From contig DASXSB010000133.1 in the NCBI GenBank assembly GCA_036506275.1, forward strand, positions 1 through 18,437: a stretch of 18,437 nucleotides of DNA, read 5' to 3'. Each line of letters opens with the position of its first letter. Within the stretch, counting starts at the first letter, position 1. The position numbers and the translations under genes are program-made. The notes beneath the pieces were generated by a model. It was not told the DNA's origin, made no database searches, and saw nothing but the letters and a program-made list of their open reading frames with translations. The DNA is from DASXSB01 sp036506275. GTDB lineage: Bacteria > Methylomirabilota > Methylomirabilia > Rokubacteriales > CSP1-6. This document shows positions 7,381 through 14,910 of this stretch, piece by piece.

Positions 7381-9018
7381 ATGCCGGCCAAGCTCGACGG
7401 ACTCATGATGGACTACCCGCTCACGCTCACGCACTTCTTCGAGCGGAGCCGGCGCCTCTTCGGCAACAAGACGCTGGCGACGCGGGTCCCGGGCCGGCCC
7501 CTCGCCCGCTCGACGTACGCGGAGTTCTTCGACCGCACGTCACGGCTGGCGGGCGTGCTGCGCGATCTCGGCATCGGCAAGGGCGACCGCGTGGCCACGC
7601 TCGCGTGGAACAGCCAGCGCCACCTCGAGCTCTACTGGGCGGCGCCGCTCACGGGCGCCGTCCTCCACACGCTCAACTTCCGCCTCTCCGCGCAGGACCT
7701 CACCTACATCGTCAATCACGCCGCCGACAGCGTGATCTTCGTGGACGCGAGCGTGTGGCCCCTGCTGGCGCCCATTCGCGATCGCCTCCCGAGCGTCCGC
7801 CACATCGTGGTCATGCGCGACACTCCGGAGGCGGTGGTGCCGACGGGAATGCTCGAGTACGACGCGCTGCTGGCGGCCGCCCGGCCCGTCACCGAGTGGC
7901 CGCGGCTCGCGGAGACCGACGCCTCCGGCATGTGCTACACGTCCGGCACCACCGGTCATCCCAAAGGCGTCGTCTACACGCATCGCGCGGTGTTCCTGCA
8001 CTGCCTGGCCCAGGCGCTCGCCGATTCGATGGCGCTCTCCGAGAACGACGTCATCCTGCACGTGGTGCCGATGTTCCACGCCAACGCCTGGTGCGTGCCG
8101 TACACGGCGGTCATGGTGGGAGCGACCCAGATCTTCGGCGGCCCCAACCCGCAGCCGCGCGACATCGCGGAGATCGTGCAGGCGGAAAAGGTCACGTTCG
8201 TGGGCGCCGTGCCCACCGTGTGGATCTCCGTGAAGGAGCTCTGCGAGAAGGAAGGCTTCGACATCTCGTCGATCCGCTGCATCCCCATCGGCGGCTCCGC
8301 CGCGCCCCGTTCGCTCATCGAGCACTTCGACAAGAAGTTCGGCGCCGCCATGATGCACGCGTGGGGCATGACGGAGATGACCCCGATCGGGACGCTGTCG
8401 CGGCTCAAGAGCTTCATGCAGGAGTGGTCGGACGACCAGCGCTACGCGGTGCGCGCCAAGCAGGGCTACGTCTCGGTGGGCGTGGACATCCGCATCGTCG
8501 ACGACGCCGGTCGCGAGCAGCCGTGGGACGGGCAGAGCATGGGTGAGATCCAGGTGCGCGGCCCCTGGGTCGTGAAGAGCTACTACGACAACCCGGAGGC
8601 GGCGGACCGCTTCACCGCCGACGGCTGGTTCCGCACGGGGGACGTCGCCACCATCGACCCCGAGGGTTACGTCCAGATCACGGATCGCACCAAGGACCTG
8701 ATCAAGTCGGGCGGCGAATGGATCTCCAGCATCGACGTCGAGACGATGATCATGGCCCATCCGAAAGTGCTGGAGGCGGCCGTGATCGCCGTCCCTCATC
8801 CGAAGTGGGTGGAGCGCCCCCTCGCGTGCGTGGTGCCCAGGCCCGGCTGCACCGTGGAGCCCGCCGAGATCGTCGAGTTCCTGCGCCCGCAGCTCGCGAA
8901 GTGGGCGTTGCCCGACGAGGTCGTGATCATCGACGCCGTGCCGAAGACGAGCGTGGGTAAGTTCGACAAGAAGGTGCTGCGGGACCGTTTCCGGGACTGG
9001 CGGCCGAAAGACGGCTGA
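7381..9018 (+). CDS. AMP-forming fatty acyl-CoA ligase, AlkK-like
   Basis: A 545-residue adenylate-forming enzyme (ANL superfamily). The P-loop is YTSGTTGHPKGV (186-197), the adenine/carboxylate region includes HAWGMTEMTP, the hinge aspartate is in GWFRTGD (D421), and the C-terminal catalytic lysine is in TSVGKFDKK (K527). Sequence across MFHANAWCVPY and IKSGGEWISS closely resembles Pseudomonas AlkK and DmdB-type ligases, from memory, so medium-chain fatty acids or short thio-acids are likely substrates. It would convert acid, ATP and CoA to acyl-CoA, AMP and pyrophosphate in the cytoplasm. ATG at 7381 follows directly on the upstream stop. Family and reaction are secure; chain length preference is not. 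Confidence 0.93.
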   Translation: MPAKLDGLMMDYPLTLTHFFERSRRLFGNKTLATRVPGRPLARSTYAEFFDRTSRLAGVLRDLGIGKGDRVATLAWNSQRHLELYWAAPLTGAVLHTLNFRLSAQDLTYIVNHAADSVIFVDASVWPLLAPIRDRLPSVRHIVVMRDTPEAVVPTGMLEYDALLAAARPVTEWPRLAETDASGMCYTSGTTGHPKGVVYTHRAVFLHCLAQALADSMALSENDVILHVVPMFHANAWCVPYTAVMVGATQIFGGPNPQPRDIAEIVQAEKVTFVGAVPTVWISVKELCEKEGFDISSIRCIPIGGSAAPRSLIEHFDKKFGAAMMHAWGMTEMTPIGTLSRLKSFMQEWSDDQRYAVRAKQGYVSVGVDIRIVDDAGREQPWDGQSMGEIQVRGPWVVKSYYDNPEAADRFTADGWFRTGDVATIDPEGYVQITDRTKDLIKSGGEWISSIDVETMIMAHPKVLEAAVIAVPHPKWVERPLACVVPRPGCTVEPAEIVEFLRPQLAKWALPDEVVIIDAVPKTSVGKFDKKVLRDRFRDWRPKDG

Positions 9019-9042
9019 CGCCCGGCCCGCGCGCGGGAGGAC

Positions 9043-9070
9043 TTGACACCCGGGCGCACGTGTCTACACT
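9043..9070 (+). promoter_or_regulatory. Sigma-70-type promoter for the sugar ABC importer
   Basis: A perfect TTGACA at 9043-9048 and TACACT at 9065-9070 are 16 bases apart. Transcription would start near 9077, giving a leader of about 30 bases that contains the GGAGGAG ribosome site (9096-9102) before the ATG at 9108. This is the best promoter match in the window. Confidence 0.65.
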
Positions 9071-9107
9071 CCTTCCACCCCGTCCATCCGACCGTGGAGG
9101 AGCCGTC

Positions 9108-10379
9108 ATGCACGTCACTCGCCGCCGCTTCCTGACGTCCACCGGTACCGGACTGGCCGCCATTGTCGCTGCTGGCGTCCCGCCCGCCCGGGGCCAGCAG
9201 CGGGAGATCTCGTACCTGTGCTGGAGCAATTTCGCGCCTGCCTCCGACAAGAAGCTCGCGGAGATCGGGCAGCGCTTCACCAAGGACACCGGCATCAAGA
9301 TCCGCATCGACCACATCGCCTCCGCCCAGCAGGCGGCCAAGCACGCCTCCGAGGTGCAGACCCAGGCCGGCCACGATCTCGTCGAGATGCGGATGGAGAC
9401 GCCGTGGCTCTACGAGCCGCAGCTCGTGGACGTCTCCGACGTCGTCGCCGACCTCGAGAAGCAGTACGGCAAGGCCATCTCGTCCGCGCACGAGGCCGCG
9501 TACGTGAAGGGGGTGTGGCGCGCGGTGCCGCAGTACCACGCGATCTTCGGCGCCGCCTACCGCGAGGACCTCTTCAAGAAGGCCGGGCTCAAGGTGCCGG
9601 ATACGTGGGAGGACCTCTACACGGTGGGCAAGGAGCTCAAGAAGATGGGGAACCCGGTGGGGATTCCCATCAGCCAGAACTGGGACTCCATCTCCACCGG
9701 CTACGCGGTGCTCTGGAACTTCGGCGCGCGCGAGGTGGACAAGGACGGCAAGACGGTCCTCATCAACTCGCCGCAGACGGTGGCCGCCGTCGAGTGGTAC
9801 AAGAAGATGTACCGCGATTGCATGGAGCCCGAGGTACTGTCCTGGAACGACCAGAGCAACAACGAGTCGCTCCAGCAGGGCAAGGCGGGGTGGATCCACA
9901 ACCCCATCAGCGCCTACATCGTCGCCCGTAACCGCAAGCTCGTCACCGCGGACGGCATCAACCATCACCGGAGCCTGGGTGGTCCCGGTGGCCGGCACGA
10001 GATCGACGTTCCCCGATCGATGGGCATCTGGAAGTTCTCGAAGAACGTCGAGGCCTCGAAGGAATGGATGCGCTACCTCCTCGGGAAGAAGGAGGTCTAT
10101 GACGAGTACATCATGTCCGGCGACGCCTTCAACCTCCCCTCCTACACGAATCTTCAAGATCACCCGGTGCTCAAGACTGATCCGAAGTTCGCCAACATCA
10201 GGGGGGAAGGCGTCTCGTACCACATCTACGGCTGGCCGGCGCCGCCCAGTGACAAGAACCAGCTCATCACGAACTCGTTCATCCTGCCCAACATGATCGC
10301 CAAGGCCGTCACCGGTACCCCCACCAAGGAGGCGATCGCGTGGGCCGAGGCCGAGATGAAGCGCATCCTGGCGAGCTGA
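9108..10379 (+). CDS. ABC sugar-type solute-binding protein (family 1), Tat-exported
   Basis: A 423-residue periplasmic binding protein. The N-terminus, TRRRFLT followed by a hydrophobic stretch ending near ARGQQ, is a Tat signal, so the protein is probably exported folded. The mature part starts EISYLCWSNFAP and shows family-1 features such as WRAVPQYHAIFGAAYREDLF and the VPDTWEDLY segment common in CUT1 (maltose/glycerol-phosphate type) binding proteins. ATG at 9108 is preceded by GGAGGAG at five-base spacing. Open frame upstream to a GTG at 9060 overlaps the promoter and is rejected. Two permease genes follow within five bases. The ligand cannot be inferred; sugars, polyols and related solutes are typical of the family. 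Confidence 0.92.
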   Translation: MHVTRRRFLTSTGTGLAAIVAAGVPPARGQQREISYLCWSNFAPASDKKLAEIGQRFTKDTGIKIRIDHIASAQQAAKHASEVQTQAGHDLVEMRMETPWLYEPQLVDVSDVVADLEKQYGKAISSAHEAAYVKGVWRAVPQYHAIFGAAYREDLFKKAGLKVPDTWEDLYTVGKELKKMGNPVGIPISQNWDSISTGYAVLWNFGAREVDKDGKTVLINSPQTVAAVEWYKKMYRDCMEPEVLSWNDQSNNESLQQGKAGWIHNPISAYIVARNRKLVTADGINHHRSLGGPGGRHEIDVPRSMGIWKFSKNVEASKEWMRYLLGKKEVYDEYIMSGDAFNLPSYTNLQDHPVLKTDPKFANIRGEGVSYHIYGWPAPPSDKNQLITNSFILPNMIAKAVTGTPTKEAIAWAEAEMKRILAS

Positions 10380-10384
10380 CGAGC

Positions 10385-11323
10385 GTGGCGGTCGGCTCCG
10401 TCGGCATCGCGGTCGCCGCGCGTCAGCCGCTGAGGGTACGGGTGCGCGAGCTGCTCGACCGCGAGCGGTTCCTGGGCCCGCTCTTCATCACGCCCGCGCT
10501 CATCCTGCTCGTGCTGCTCGTCGCCTATCCGTTCGGCATGGCGCTCTACTTCTCCGTCTCCAACGCCTTCATCGGTCGCCCCAGTCACCTCGTGGGCTTC
10601 CGGAACTTCATCAACCTCTGGCAGAGCGACGCGTTCCGGCAGACGTTTCAGAACGCGTTCGTCTTCACGGGCGCCGCGGTGGCCTTCAAGCTCGTCCTCG
10701 GCATCTCGCTCGCGCTGCTGCTCAACCAGCAGCTCTGGTTCAAGCGGCTGATCCGCGGCGCCGTCCTCCTGCCCTGGGTGATCCCGACCGCGCTCTCGAC
10801 GCTCGGCTGGTGGTGGATGTTCAACTCGCTCTACAGCGTGGTGAACTGGACGGGCATCGCGCTCGGCCTCATGGATCCGCCGGGACCGAACTGGCTCGGC
10901 CAGAAGTACTACGCGATGACGGCGGTGGTCGTCGTCAACGTCTGGCGGGGATTGCCGTTCTTCGCGATCACGATCCTCGCCGGGCTCGTGTCCATCCCGC
11001 GCGAACTCTACGAGGCGGCGGAAACCGACGGCGCCGGCCCGTGGTCGCGGTTCTGGTGGGTGACGCTGCCCATGCTGCGGCCGGTGCTCATGATCGTGGT
11101 GCTCTTCTCCACCATCTTCACGTTCAGCGACTTCAACATCGTCTACGTGCTCACGCACGGGGGGCCGATCAACTCCACGCACCTCTTCGCCACGCTCTCG
11201 CGGCAGATCGGGCTCGAGAGCGGGCGCATCGGTGAAGGCGCCGCGATCTCGCTCTATCTCTTCCCGGTGCTCGCGTTCGTCGTGTACGCGCAGCTCCGGT
11301 TCGTGCGGAAGCAGAACTACTGA
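10385..11323 (+). CDS. ABC sugar-type permease, MalF/UgpA family
   Basis: A 312-residue inner-membrane permease with about six hydrophobic segments, beginning LFITPALILLVLLVAYPFGM (33-52). The cytoplasmic EAA loop that contacts the ATPase is YEAAETDGAG followed by TLPMLRP (about 209-233), with the family's conserved glycine. GTG at 10385, five bases after the binding-protein stop, fits the spacing and keeps the charged cytoplasmic N-terminus. A start further upstream would lie inside the previous gene, and GTG at 10442 is an internal alternative. It pairs with the next gene to form the membrane channel of the importer. Confidence 0.92.
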   Translation: MAVGSVGIAVAARQPLRVRVRELLDRERFLGPLFITPALILLVLLVAYPFGMALYFSVSNAFIGRPSHLVGFRNFINLWQSDAFRQTFQNAFVFTGAAVAFKLVLGISLALLLNQQLWFKRLIRGAVLLPWVIPTALSTLGWWWMFNSLYSVVNWTGIALGLMDPPGPNWLGQKYYAMTAVVVVNVWRGLPFFAITILAGLVSIPRELYEAAETDGAGPWSRFWWVTLPMLRPVLMIVVLFSTIFTFSDFNIVYVLTHGGPINSTHLFATLSRQIGLESGRIGEGAAISLYLFPVLAFVVYAQLRFVRKQNY

Positions 11324-12162
11324 TGACGCGCCGGCAGCGGGGGGGAAAGATCCTCTCCCACGTGCTGCTGCTTCCCTTCCTCGTGTTCGCGCTTTTTCCC
11401 TTCTATCACATGGCGCTCACGTCGCTGAAGACGGACCGCGAGATCTACGATCGCCACGCCGTGCCCCTCCTCATCAAGCAGGGGCCGACGCTGGAGCACT
11501 ACACGAAGCTGGTGACGGAGACCGCCTTCCTCACCTGGACGGGCAACAGCCTGCTCGTCACGGTCCTCGCCACGTTCGTCTCCCTGGTGCTCGGGACCAT
11601 CGCCGCCTACGCCCTCGCGCGGCTGAAATTTTTCGCGGTGGGCACGTTCGGGACGGGCATCTTCGTCACCTACCTGGTGCCGACGTCCCTCCTGTTCCTT
11701 CCCCTCGCGCAGGTGGTGAACTGGCTCGGCCTCGGCGACTCGAAGTGGGCGCTCGTCGTGACGTACCCGACGTTCCTCGTCCCCTTCTGCACGTGGCTTC
11801 TGATGGGCTACTTCCGGACCGTCCCCAAGGAGGTGGAGGAGTGCGCGATGGTCGACGGCGCCACCCGCATCCAGGCCCTCACGAGGATCGTGCTTCCCAT
11901 CGCCATCCCCGGCCTCGTGTGCGCGGCGCTCTTCGCGTTCACGCTCTCCTGGAACGAGTTCATCTACGCGCTCACGTTCACGTCGTCCTCCGACCAGATC
12001 ACGGCCAGCGTGGGCGTGACCGGTGAGCTCATCCGCGGCGACATCTACTTCTGGGGTCAGCTCATGGCAGGCGCGGTGCTCGGCTCGGTGCCGATCGTGA
12101 TCCTCTACGTCTTCTTCCTCGACTACTACGTCTCCGGGCTCACCGCGGGCGCGGTGAAGTAG
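11323..12162 (+). CDS. ABC sugar-type permease, MalG/UgpE family
   Basis: A 279-residue second permease subunit with six likely membrane segments. The EAA loop is EVEECAMVDGATRIQA followed by IVLPIAIPG (about 170-197). The ATG shares one base with the previous stop (TGATG), so translation is coupled. It is the last gene of the importer operon, and no ATP-binding subunit follows, so the ATPase must come from elsewhere. Its stop is only seven bases from the stop of the convergent HtrA-type gene. The final 38 codons (12049-12162), encoding FWGQLMAG to AVK, recur twice downstream as isolated fragments. The gene itself shows no sign of damage. Confidence 0.93.
   Translation: MTRRQRGGKILSHVLLLPFLVFALFPFYHMALTSLKTDREIYDRHAVPLLIKQGPTLEHYTKLVTETAFLTWTGNSLLVTVLATFVSLVLGTIAAYALARLKFFAVGTFGTGIFVTYLVPTSLLFLPLAQVVNWLGLGDSKWALVVTYPTFLVPFCTWLLMGYFRTVPKEVEECAMVDGATRIQALTRIVLPIAIPGLVCAALFAFTLSWNEFIYALTFTSSSDQITASVGVTGELIRGDIYFWGQLMAGAVLGSVPIVILYVFFLDYYVSGLTAGAVK
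12049..12162 (+). repeat. Direct repeat copy 1: intact 3' end of the MalG-type permease gene
   Basis: This is the reference copy of a repeat recurring at 13436-13549 (8 differences in 114 bases by my count) and at 14911-14961 (4 differences in 51 bases). It covers the last membrane segment, the C-terminal tail VSGLTAGAVK and the stop codon. Confidence 0.85.
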
Positions 12163-12169
12163 CCGCCGA

Positions 12170-13261
12170 TCAGGGTAGCCGACCTTTCAGGTCGATGACC
12201 CGCCCCGCTCGGAAGACCTTGAACGTCCATTCGTCCCCGGACTTGAGCTGGGCCCACCGTTCCCGGACTTCCTGGTAGCTCGTCTCATCGACGAGCTGGA
12301 TCCCCATGGCCGCCAGCACGATATCTCCACCGAGGGGGATGTCGCGGCCGTCGAGCTTCGCGACCGCCCGGCTCGGCATCAGCCCGATCGCTTCGGCGGG
12401 CGACCGCTTCGACACCTCCTCCACGAGAAGGCCGAACGGTTGAGGGAGATTGAGGTACTCGGCCAGATCCCCGCTGACGCGAAACCATGAAATCCCGCTC
12501 CAGAAAGAGCGCCGCTCGAGCATGAGCTGGCGCACCATGTTCGAGCTCACCACGAACCCCAGCCCCTCGTAGCCGCCGGATTTGGAGATGATGTGGCTGA
12601 CGACGCCGATCACCTCGCCCCGCATGTTGAACATGGGCCCGCCGGAGTTGCCCTGATTGATGGCCGCGTCTGTCTGGAGGAACTCGGCGAGCGGGATCTC
12701 GGCGTAGACCGTGTTCGGCTTGTGCCGGCCGCTCACGTGGCCCACGGTCAGGGTGTGCGCGATCCCGTAGGGCGCCCCCACGATCAAGACCTGCTCACCG
12801 ACCCGAACCTTGCTCGAGTCGCCGAGTTGAGCCGGCGGAATCCCGATCGGGACGTGGGCGACTTGCAGCAACGCGAGGTCGGCCTTGACCTCGGAGGCAA
12901 TTACCCGCGCGGGCATGGTCTCTCCACCGGCGAACTGCACGGTGATGTCGTCGGCGGTTTGCACGACGTGCGCCGCCGTCACGATCTTGCCGTCCGCAGT
13001 CGCGACCACCCCGGAACCGACCTCGTTGTACTTGACGAGGAACGACGCGCCGTCACGAGCAGTGAGGTCCCGGCCCTTGGCGCGAACGACGACGACCGAC
13101 TTGCTGACGCGCTGGAACAACTCCGGCAAGTCCTCCGCCTCGACCGAGACCGCGGTTGCCGCCACAATTCCTGCCGCCACGGCGAGGAGAGACCACCGGC
13201 GGGGCAACCTCGATGTCGGCACGGGCCAGCCAATACGGACGTGCATTGGGTGTGGGTTCAT
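12170..13261 (-). CDS. HtrA/DegP-type periplasmic serine protease (S1C) with one PDZ domain
   Basis: A 363-residue trypsin-fold protease. The signal/anchor is at about 21-42 with a likely cleavage after SVEA. The triad is H98 in TAAHVV, D128 in KADLALLQV and S206 in QGNSGGP, all intact. One C-terminal PDZ domain (about 255-363) includes FGLLVEEVSKRSPAEAIGL, fewer than the two of DegP, so it is nearer DegS or HhoA in layout. ATG at 13261 has a GGAGG eight bases upstream. ATGs at 13297 and 13282 are possible but lack this site, and one at 13246 is internal. Its stop converges on the permease stop. The expected role is envelope protein quality control or regulated cleavage. It lies between permease-tail copies 1 and 2, so it may be a passenger of that rearrangement. 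Confidence 0.92.
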   Translation of the reverse strand: MNPHPMHVRIGWPVPTSRLPRRWSLLAVAAGIVAATAVSVEAEDLPELFQRVSKSVVVVRAKGRDLTARDGASFLVKYNEVGSGVVATADGKIVTAAHVVQTADDITVQFAGGETMPARVIASEVKADLALLQVAHVPIGIPPAQLGDSSKVRVGEQVLIVGAPYGIAHTLTVGHVSGRHKPNTVYAEIPLAEFLQTDAAINQGNSGGPMFNMRGEVIGVVSHIISKSGGYEGLGFVVSSNMVRQLMLERRSFWSGISWFRVSGDLAEYLNLPQPFGLLVEEVSKRSPAEAIGLMPSRAVAKLDGRDIPLGGDIVLAAMGIQLVDETSYQEVRERWAQLKSGDEWTFKVFRAGRVIDLKGRLP

Positions 13262-13359
13262 TCCCCCGCCCTCCGTTTCCATGGGGTCGCCCACCATCCG
13301 ATCCCCGATGCGATACCCTAGCCGAGGCCGCCCTGCAAGTGGCCGATGGTCCTACGGAC

Positions 13360-13432
13360 GGACTCCCACGCCGAGCCACAGTCCGACGGCGTCGCACCAG
13401 TCCGCCATGTCCTCCGTCTTGCGCGCGTACAT
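13360..13432 (-). pseudogene. Alpha/beta hydrolase remnant A
   Basis: Read on the minus strand, this short segment encodes MYARKTEDMADWCDAVG, matching YIYARKADDMAHWCDALG in the intact hydrolase (its residues 63-80, bases about 16190-16241). Bases 13360-13376 may also align, with a roughly 12-base insertion before the core match. The fragment has no start and no catalytic residues and ends where permease-tail copy 2 begins. Differences are mostly conservative at protein level, so it derives from a diverged relative and not from a recent copy. Confidence 0.75.
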
Positions 13433-13435
13433 CGC

Positions 13436-13549
13436 TTCTGGGGCCAGCTCATGGCGGGGGCCCTCCTCGGCTCGGTGCCGATCGTGATCCTCTACGTCTT
13501 CTTCCTCGACTACGAGGTCTCCGGGCTCACCGCGGGCGCGGTGAAGTAG
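13436..13549 (+). pseudogene. Permease 3'-end remnant (direct repeat copy 2)
   Basis: This encodes the last 37 residues and stop of a MalG-type permease, differing from the intact gene at only two residues (AVLG to ALLG, DYYV to DYEV). By my count 8 of 114 bases differ, and six of these are third codon positions. That indicates the source sequence evolved under protein-level selection before it was truncated. The weak match may run about ten bases past the stop. There is no upstream permease sequence; hydrolase remnant A abuts it. An open frame from 13346 runs through both fragments but is chimeric and unlikely to be a gene. Confidence 0.85.
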
Positions 13550-13609
13550 TCGCCGCTCCGCACGCGCGCGCTCGGCGGCCTTCGCGGCTCCACCCCTAGC
13601 GCCCGTGAG

Positions 13610-13630
13610 GCATCGCGTCACCCGCGATGC
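13610..13630. repeat. Inverted repeat, 8-bp arms and 5-base loop
   Basis: GCATCGCG (13610-13617) is exactly complementary to CGCGATGC (13623-13630). No T run follows on either strand. It lies 60 bases after permease-tail copy 2 and could be a terminator remnant or part of a recombination site. Confidence 0.6.
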
Positions 13631-13670
13631 GCCGCTCACGATCTACGCGAGCAAGTAGCCAACATCACGC

Positions 13671-13718
13671 ACTGAATTCAGTCCACGGGCATTTTCCCGC
13701 GCGATACCGCCCGTGGAC
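13671..13718. repeat. Palindrome overlapping a long inverted repeat
   Basis: ACTGAATTCAGT (13671-13682) is a perfect 12-base palindrome. Its last two bases begin a perfect 10-base inverted repeat, GTCCACGGGC (13681-13690) with GCCCGTGGAC (13709-13718), around an 18-base loop. Together they form nearly 50 bases of foldable DNA in a locally less GC-rich setting. Possibilities are an operator, a structured recombination end or a terminator. Confidence 0.65.
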
Positions 13719-13914
13719 GTACCGCCAATGATTCCCGGCAATCGAGGGTGCGGCACGGACGGGTTTCTCGGCTCAACCTCCTGCTACTCGCGCGCGCGAC
13801 CAGGCGATCGAATGACGCGCGGCGACCGTCGGCCACGCGACGGTGACATGCCGAGGCGGCACCGTTTTCCCTCCCGCGACCGGTAAGCTCGCGCCGTTAC
13901 GTATGCGATCGCTT

Positions 13915-13930
13915 TGGCATTCCCGCTGCA
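13915..13930 (+). promoter_or_regulatory. Possible sigma-54-type promoter for the secreted protein gene
   Basis: The 16 bases read TGGCATTCCCGCTGCA, against the sigma-54 pattern TGGCAC-N5-TTGCA. The GG and GC doublets are at the exact spacing (13916-13917 and 13928-13929), with three mismatches elsewhere. Transcription would start near 13941, about 45 bases before the ATG. No enhancer-binding protein gene is nearby, so this rests on the motif alone. Confidence 0.3.
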
Positions 13931-13986
13931 GTGACGCTGACCACTCGGAGCGGCCGGGTAGCGCTGCACTGCCAAGGGGAGGGACG

Positions 13987-14661
13987 ATGAGAAAACCGAT
14001 ATTCATCATGACCGCGGTCCTCGCACTGTGCCTGGGCGTCGGCGGCGAAACAGCGTTCGGCGGGGTAGGATCGCTCGCACGGAACAAGGCGTATAGCATG
14101 AACGTCATCGCCCATGATATCTGCCCGGCCGGCAGCTTTGTGGATACCAGTCGCCGCACGATCGCCGTCCTCGCGAATTTTACCGACAATCCCGACGGAA
14201 CTCAGTTTGCGAGCATTGACAAGACCAACAAGATTTTTCTCACACCGAGTACTGACTTCTACGTGGCGGACGGCAATGCTTGTGACGGCGACGGTGCCAT
14301 CGTCGACCTTCCCTCGGATGTCAGTACGACGTACGAGGTTTACGTGCGCCTCGTCGGACAGCCGAATACCAAGATCGATGTGAGCACGTGTGCGGTCGAC
14401 ACCACCGGCGTGGTCACGGGTACGGCGAACACAGTCCTCTGCTCGACGGACCACTTTGTGAAGACACGTTACACGGGAAAGGGACAGCCGAGCTTCACGA
14501 ACGCGACCAGTGCATTGCTCTCGATCACCAACCCGCTCCTCGGAACCGTCTGCACCGGTGGAAAGTGCAATCTGTTCGATCCGAGCCTCCAGAACTTCTT
14601 CTGGGATTGGACCACGCAAGGCCGGCCCCACGCGCAGCTCTGGTTCATACCGGTTCAGTAA
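13987..14661 (+). CDS. Secreted six-cysteine protein of unknown family
   Basis: A 224-residue protein I do not recognise. A short positive N-terminus (MRKP) and hydrophobic core to about residue 19 form a signal peptide, probably cleaved near residues 24-26. The mature part has six cysteines (46, 99, 135, 152, 189, 194), enough for three disulfides. It is rich in Thr, Asp and Asn and suggests beta structure, as in AVLANF, TTYEVYVRLVG and RPHAQLWFIPVQ. NACDGDGAIVDLP could be an acidic metal-binding loop. ATG at 13987 follows GGGGAGG at four bases. One 60-base sample of the gene (14161-14220) is about 53 percent GC, far below the neighbours, suggesting transfer. It sits between permease-tail copies 2 and 3. 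An extracellular or periplasmic role is inferred; no enzymatic motif was seen. Confidence 0.85.
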   Translation: MRKPIFIMTAVLALCLGVGGETAFGGVGSLARNKAYSMNVIAHDICPAGSFVDTSRRTIAVLANFTDNPDGTQFASIDKTNKIFLTPSTDFYVADGNACDGDGAIVDLPSDVSTTYEVYVRLVGQPNTKIDVSTCAVDTTGVVTGTANTVLCSTDHFVKTRYTGKGQPSFTNATSALLSITNPLLGTVCTGGKCNLFDPSLQNFFWDWTTQGRPHAQLWFIPVQ

Positions 14662-14739
14662 CGCAGTCCCTCCCGGGTGTTCGCAGCAGCCTCGGTGGGC
14701 CGTCGCTCCTCCAGGCCGGCGCGCCGAGGCTGTCGTCCG

Positions 14740-14909
14740 AAGCGAGTACGTTTCGTCTAGCAGCGAGCAGCCGGCGACGGAGTGGCGCCGGAGGGTTGCG
14801 TTCATTTCGGCATAGCGCTCGGGACGAAGCGCCCGGCCGCCACGAGAGGGCGGTGCGCGGCCGACCATTGCTGGTGGAATCGGGCGCCGGCACAGGGCGG
14901 ACCGCTCAC
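14740..14909 (-). pseudogene. Alpha/beta hydrolase remnant B with internal deletion
   Basis: The minus strand aligns with bases about 15858-16093 of the intact hydrolase. PERYAEMNATLRRHSVA and LLDETYS correspond to PERYADMKANLRRHSVA and LLDETYS. About 65 bases are missing after the CGCTCGGGACG point (near 14826), a two-base gap occurs near 14763, and the frame is broken. The match resumes through the WWAAHRPLVAAGRF equivalent and the PPYA region and stops at 14909, where permease-tail copy 3 starts. The catalytic serine region is absent. Bases 14662-14739, before it, hold nothing I can identify. Confidence 0.78.
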
Positions 14910-14910
14910 G

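Larger units (their letters stand above)
13550..13986. other. Non-coding stretch with inverted repeats and a possible promoter
   Basis: This 437-base interval holds no convincing gene. It contains a hairpin at 13610-13630, a palindrome plus hairpin at 13671-13718, and a possible sigma-54-type element at 13915-13930 before the secreted-protein gene. No coding sequence was recognised in any frame, and open frames here are short or arginine-rich. Confidence 0.6.

Noticed and set aside
7540..8799. Minus-strand open frame of 419 codons opposite the acyl-CoA ligase
   Set aside because: Same shadow pattern; the ligase motifs on the plus strand are unambiguous.
9026..9037. GC palindrome after the acyl-CoA ligase as a terminator
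   Set aside because: CCCGCGCGCGGG has no loop and no T run, and such strings are expected in GC-rich DNA.
8796..10223. Minus-strand open frame of 475 codons opposite the binding-protein gene
   Set aside because: It crosses the promoter and two genes and has composition-driven sequence without motifs.
13346..13549. Plus-strand open frame joining hydrolase-antisense sequence to the permease tail, 67 codons
   Set aside because: Its N-terminal half is antisense to a hydrolase remnant and it has no ribosome site. It is treated as a pseudogene scar.
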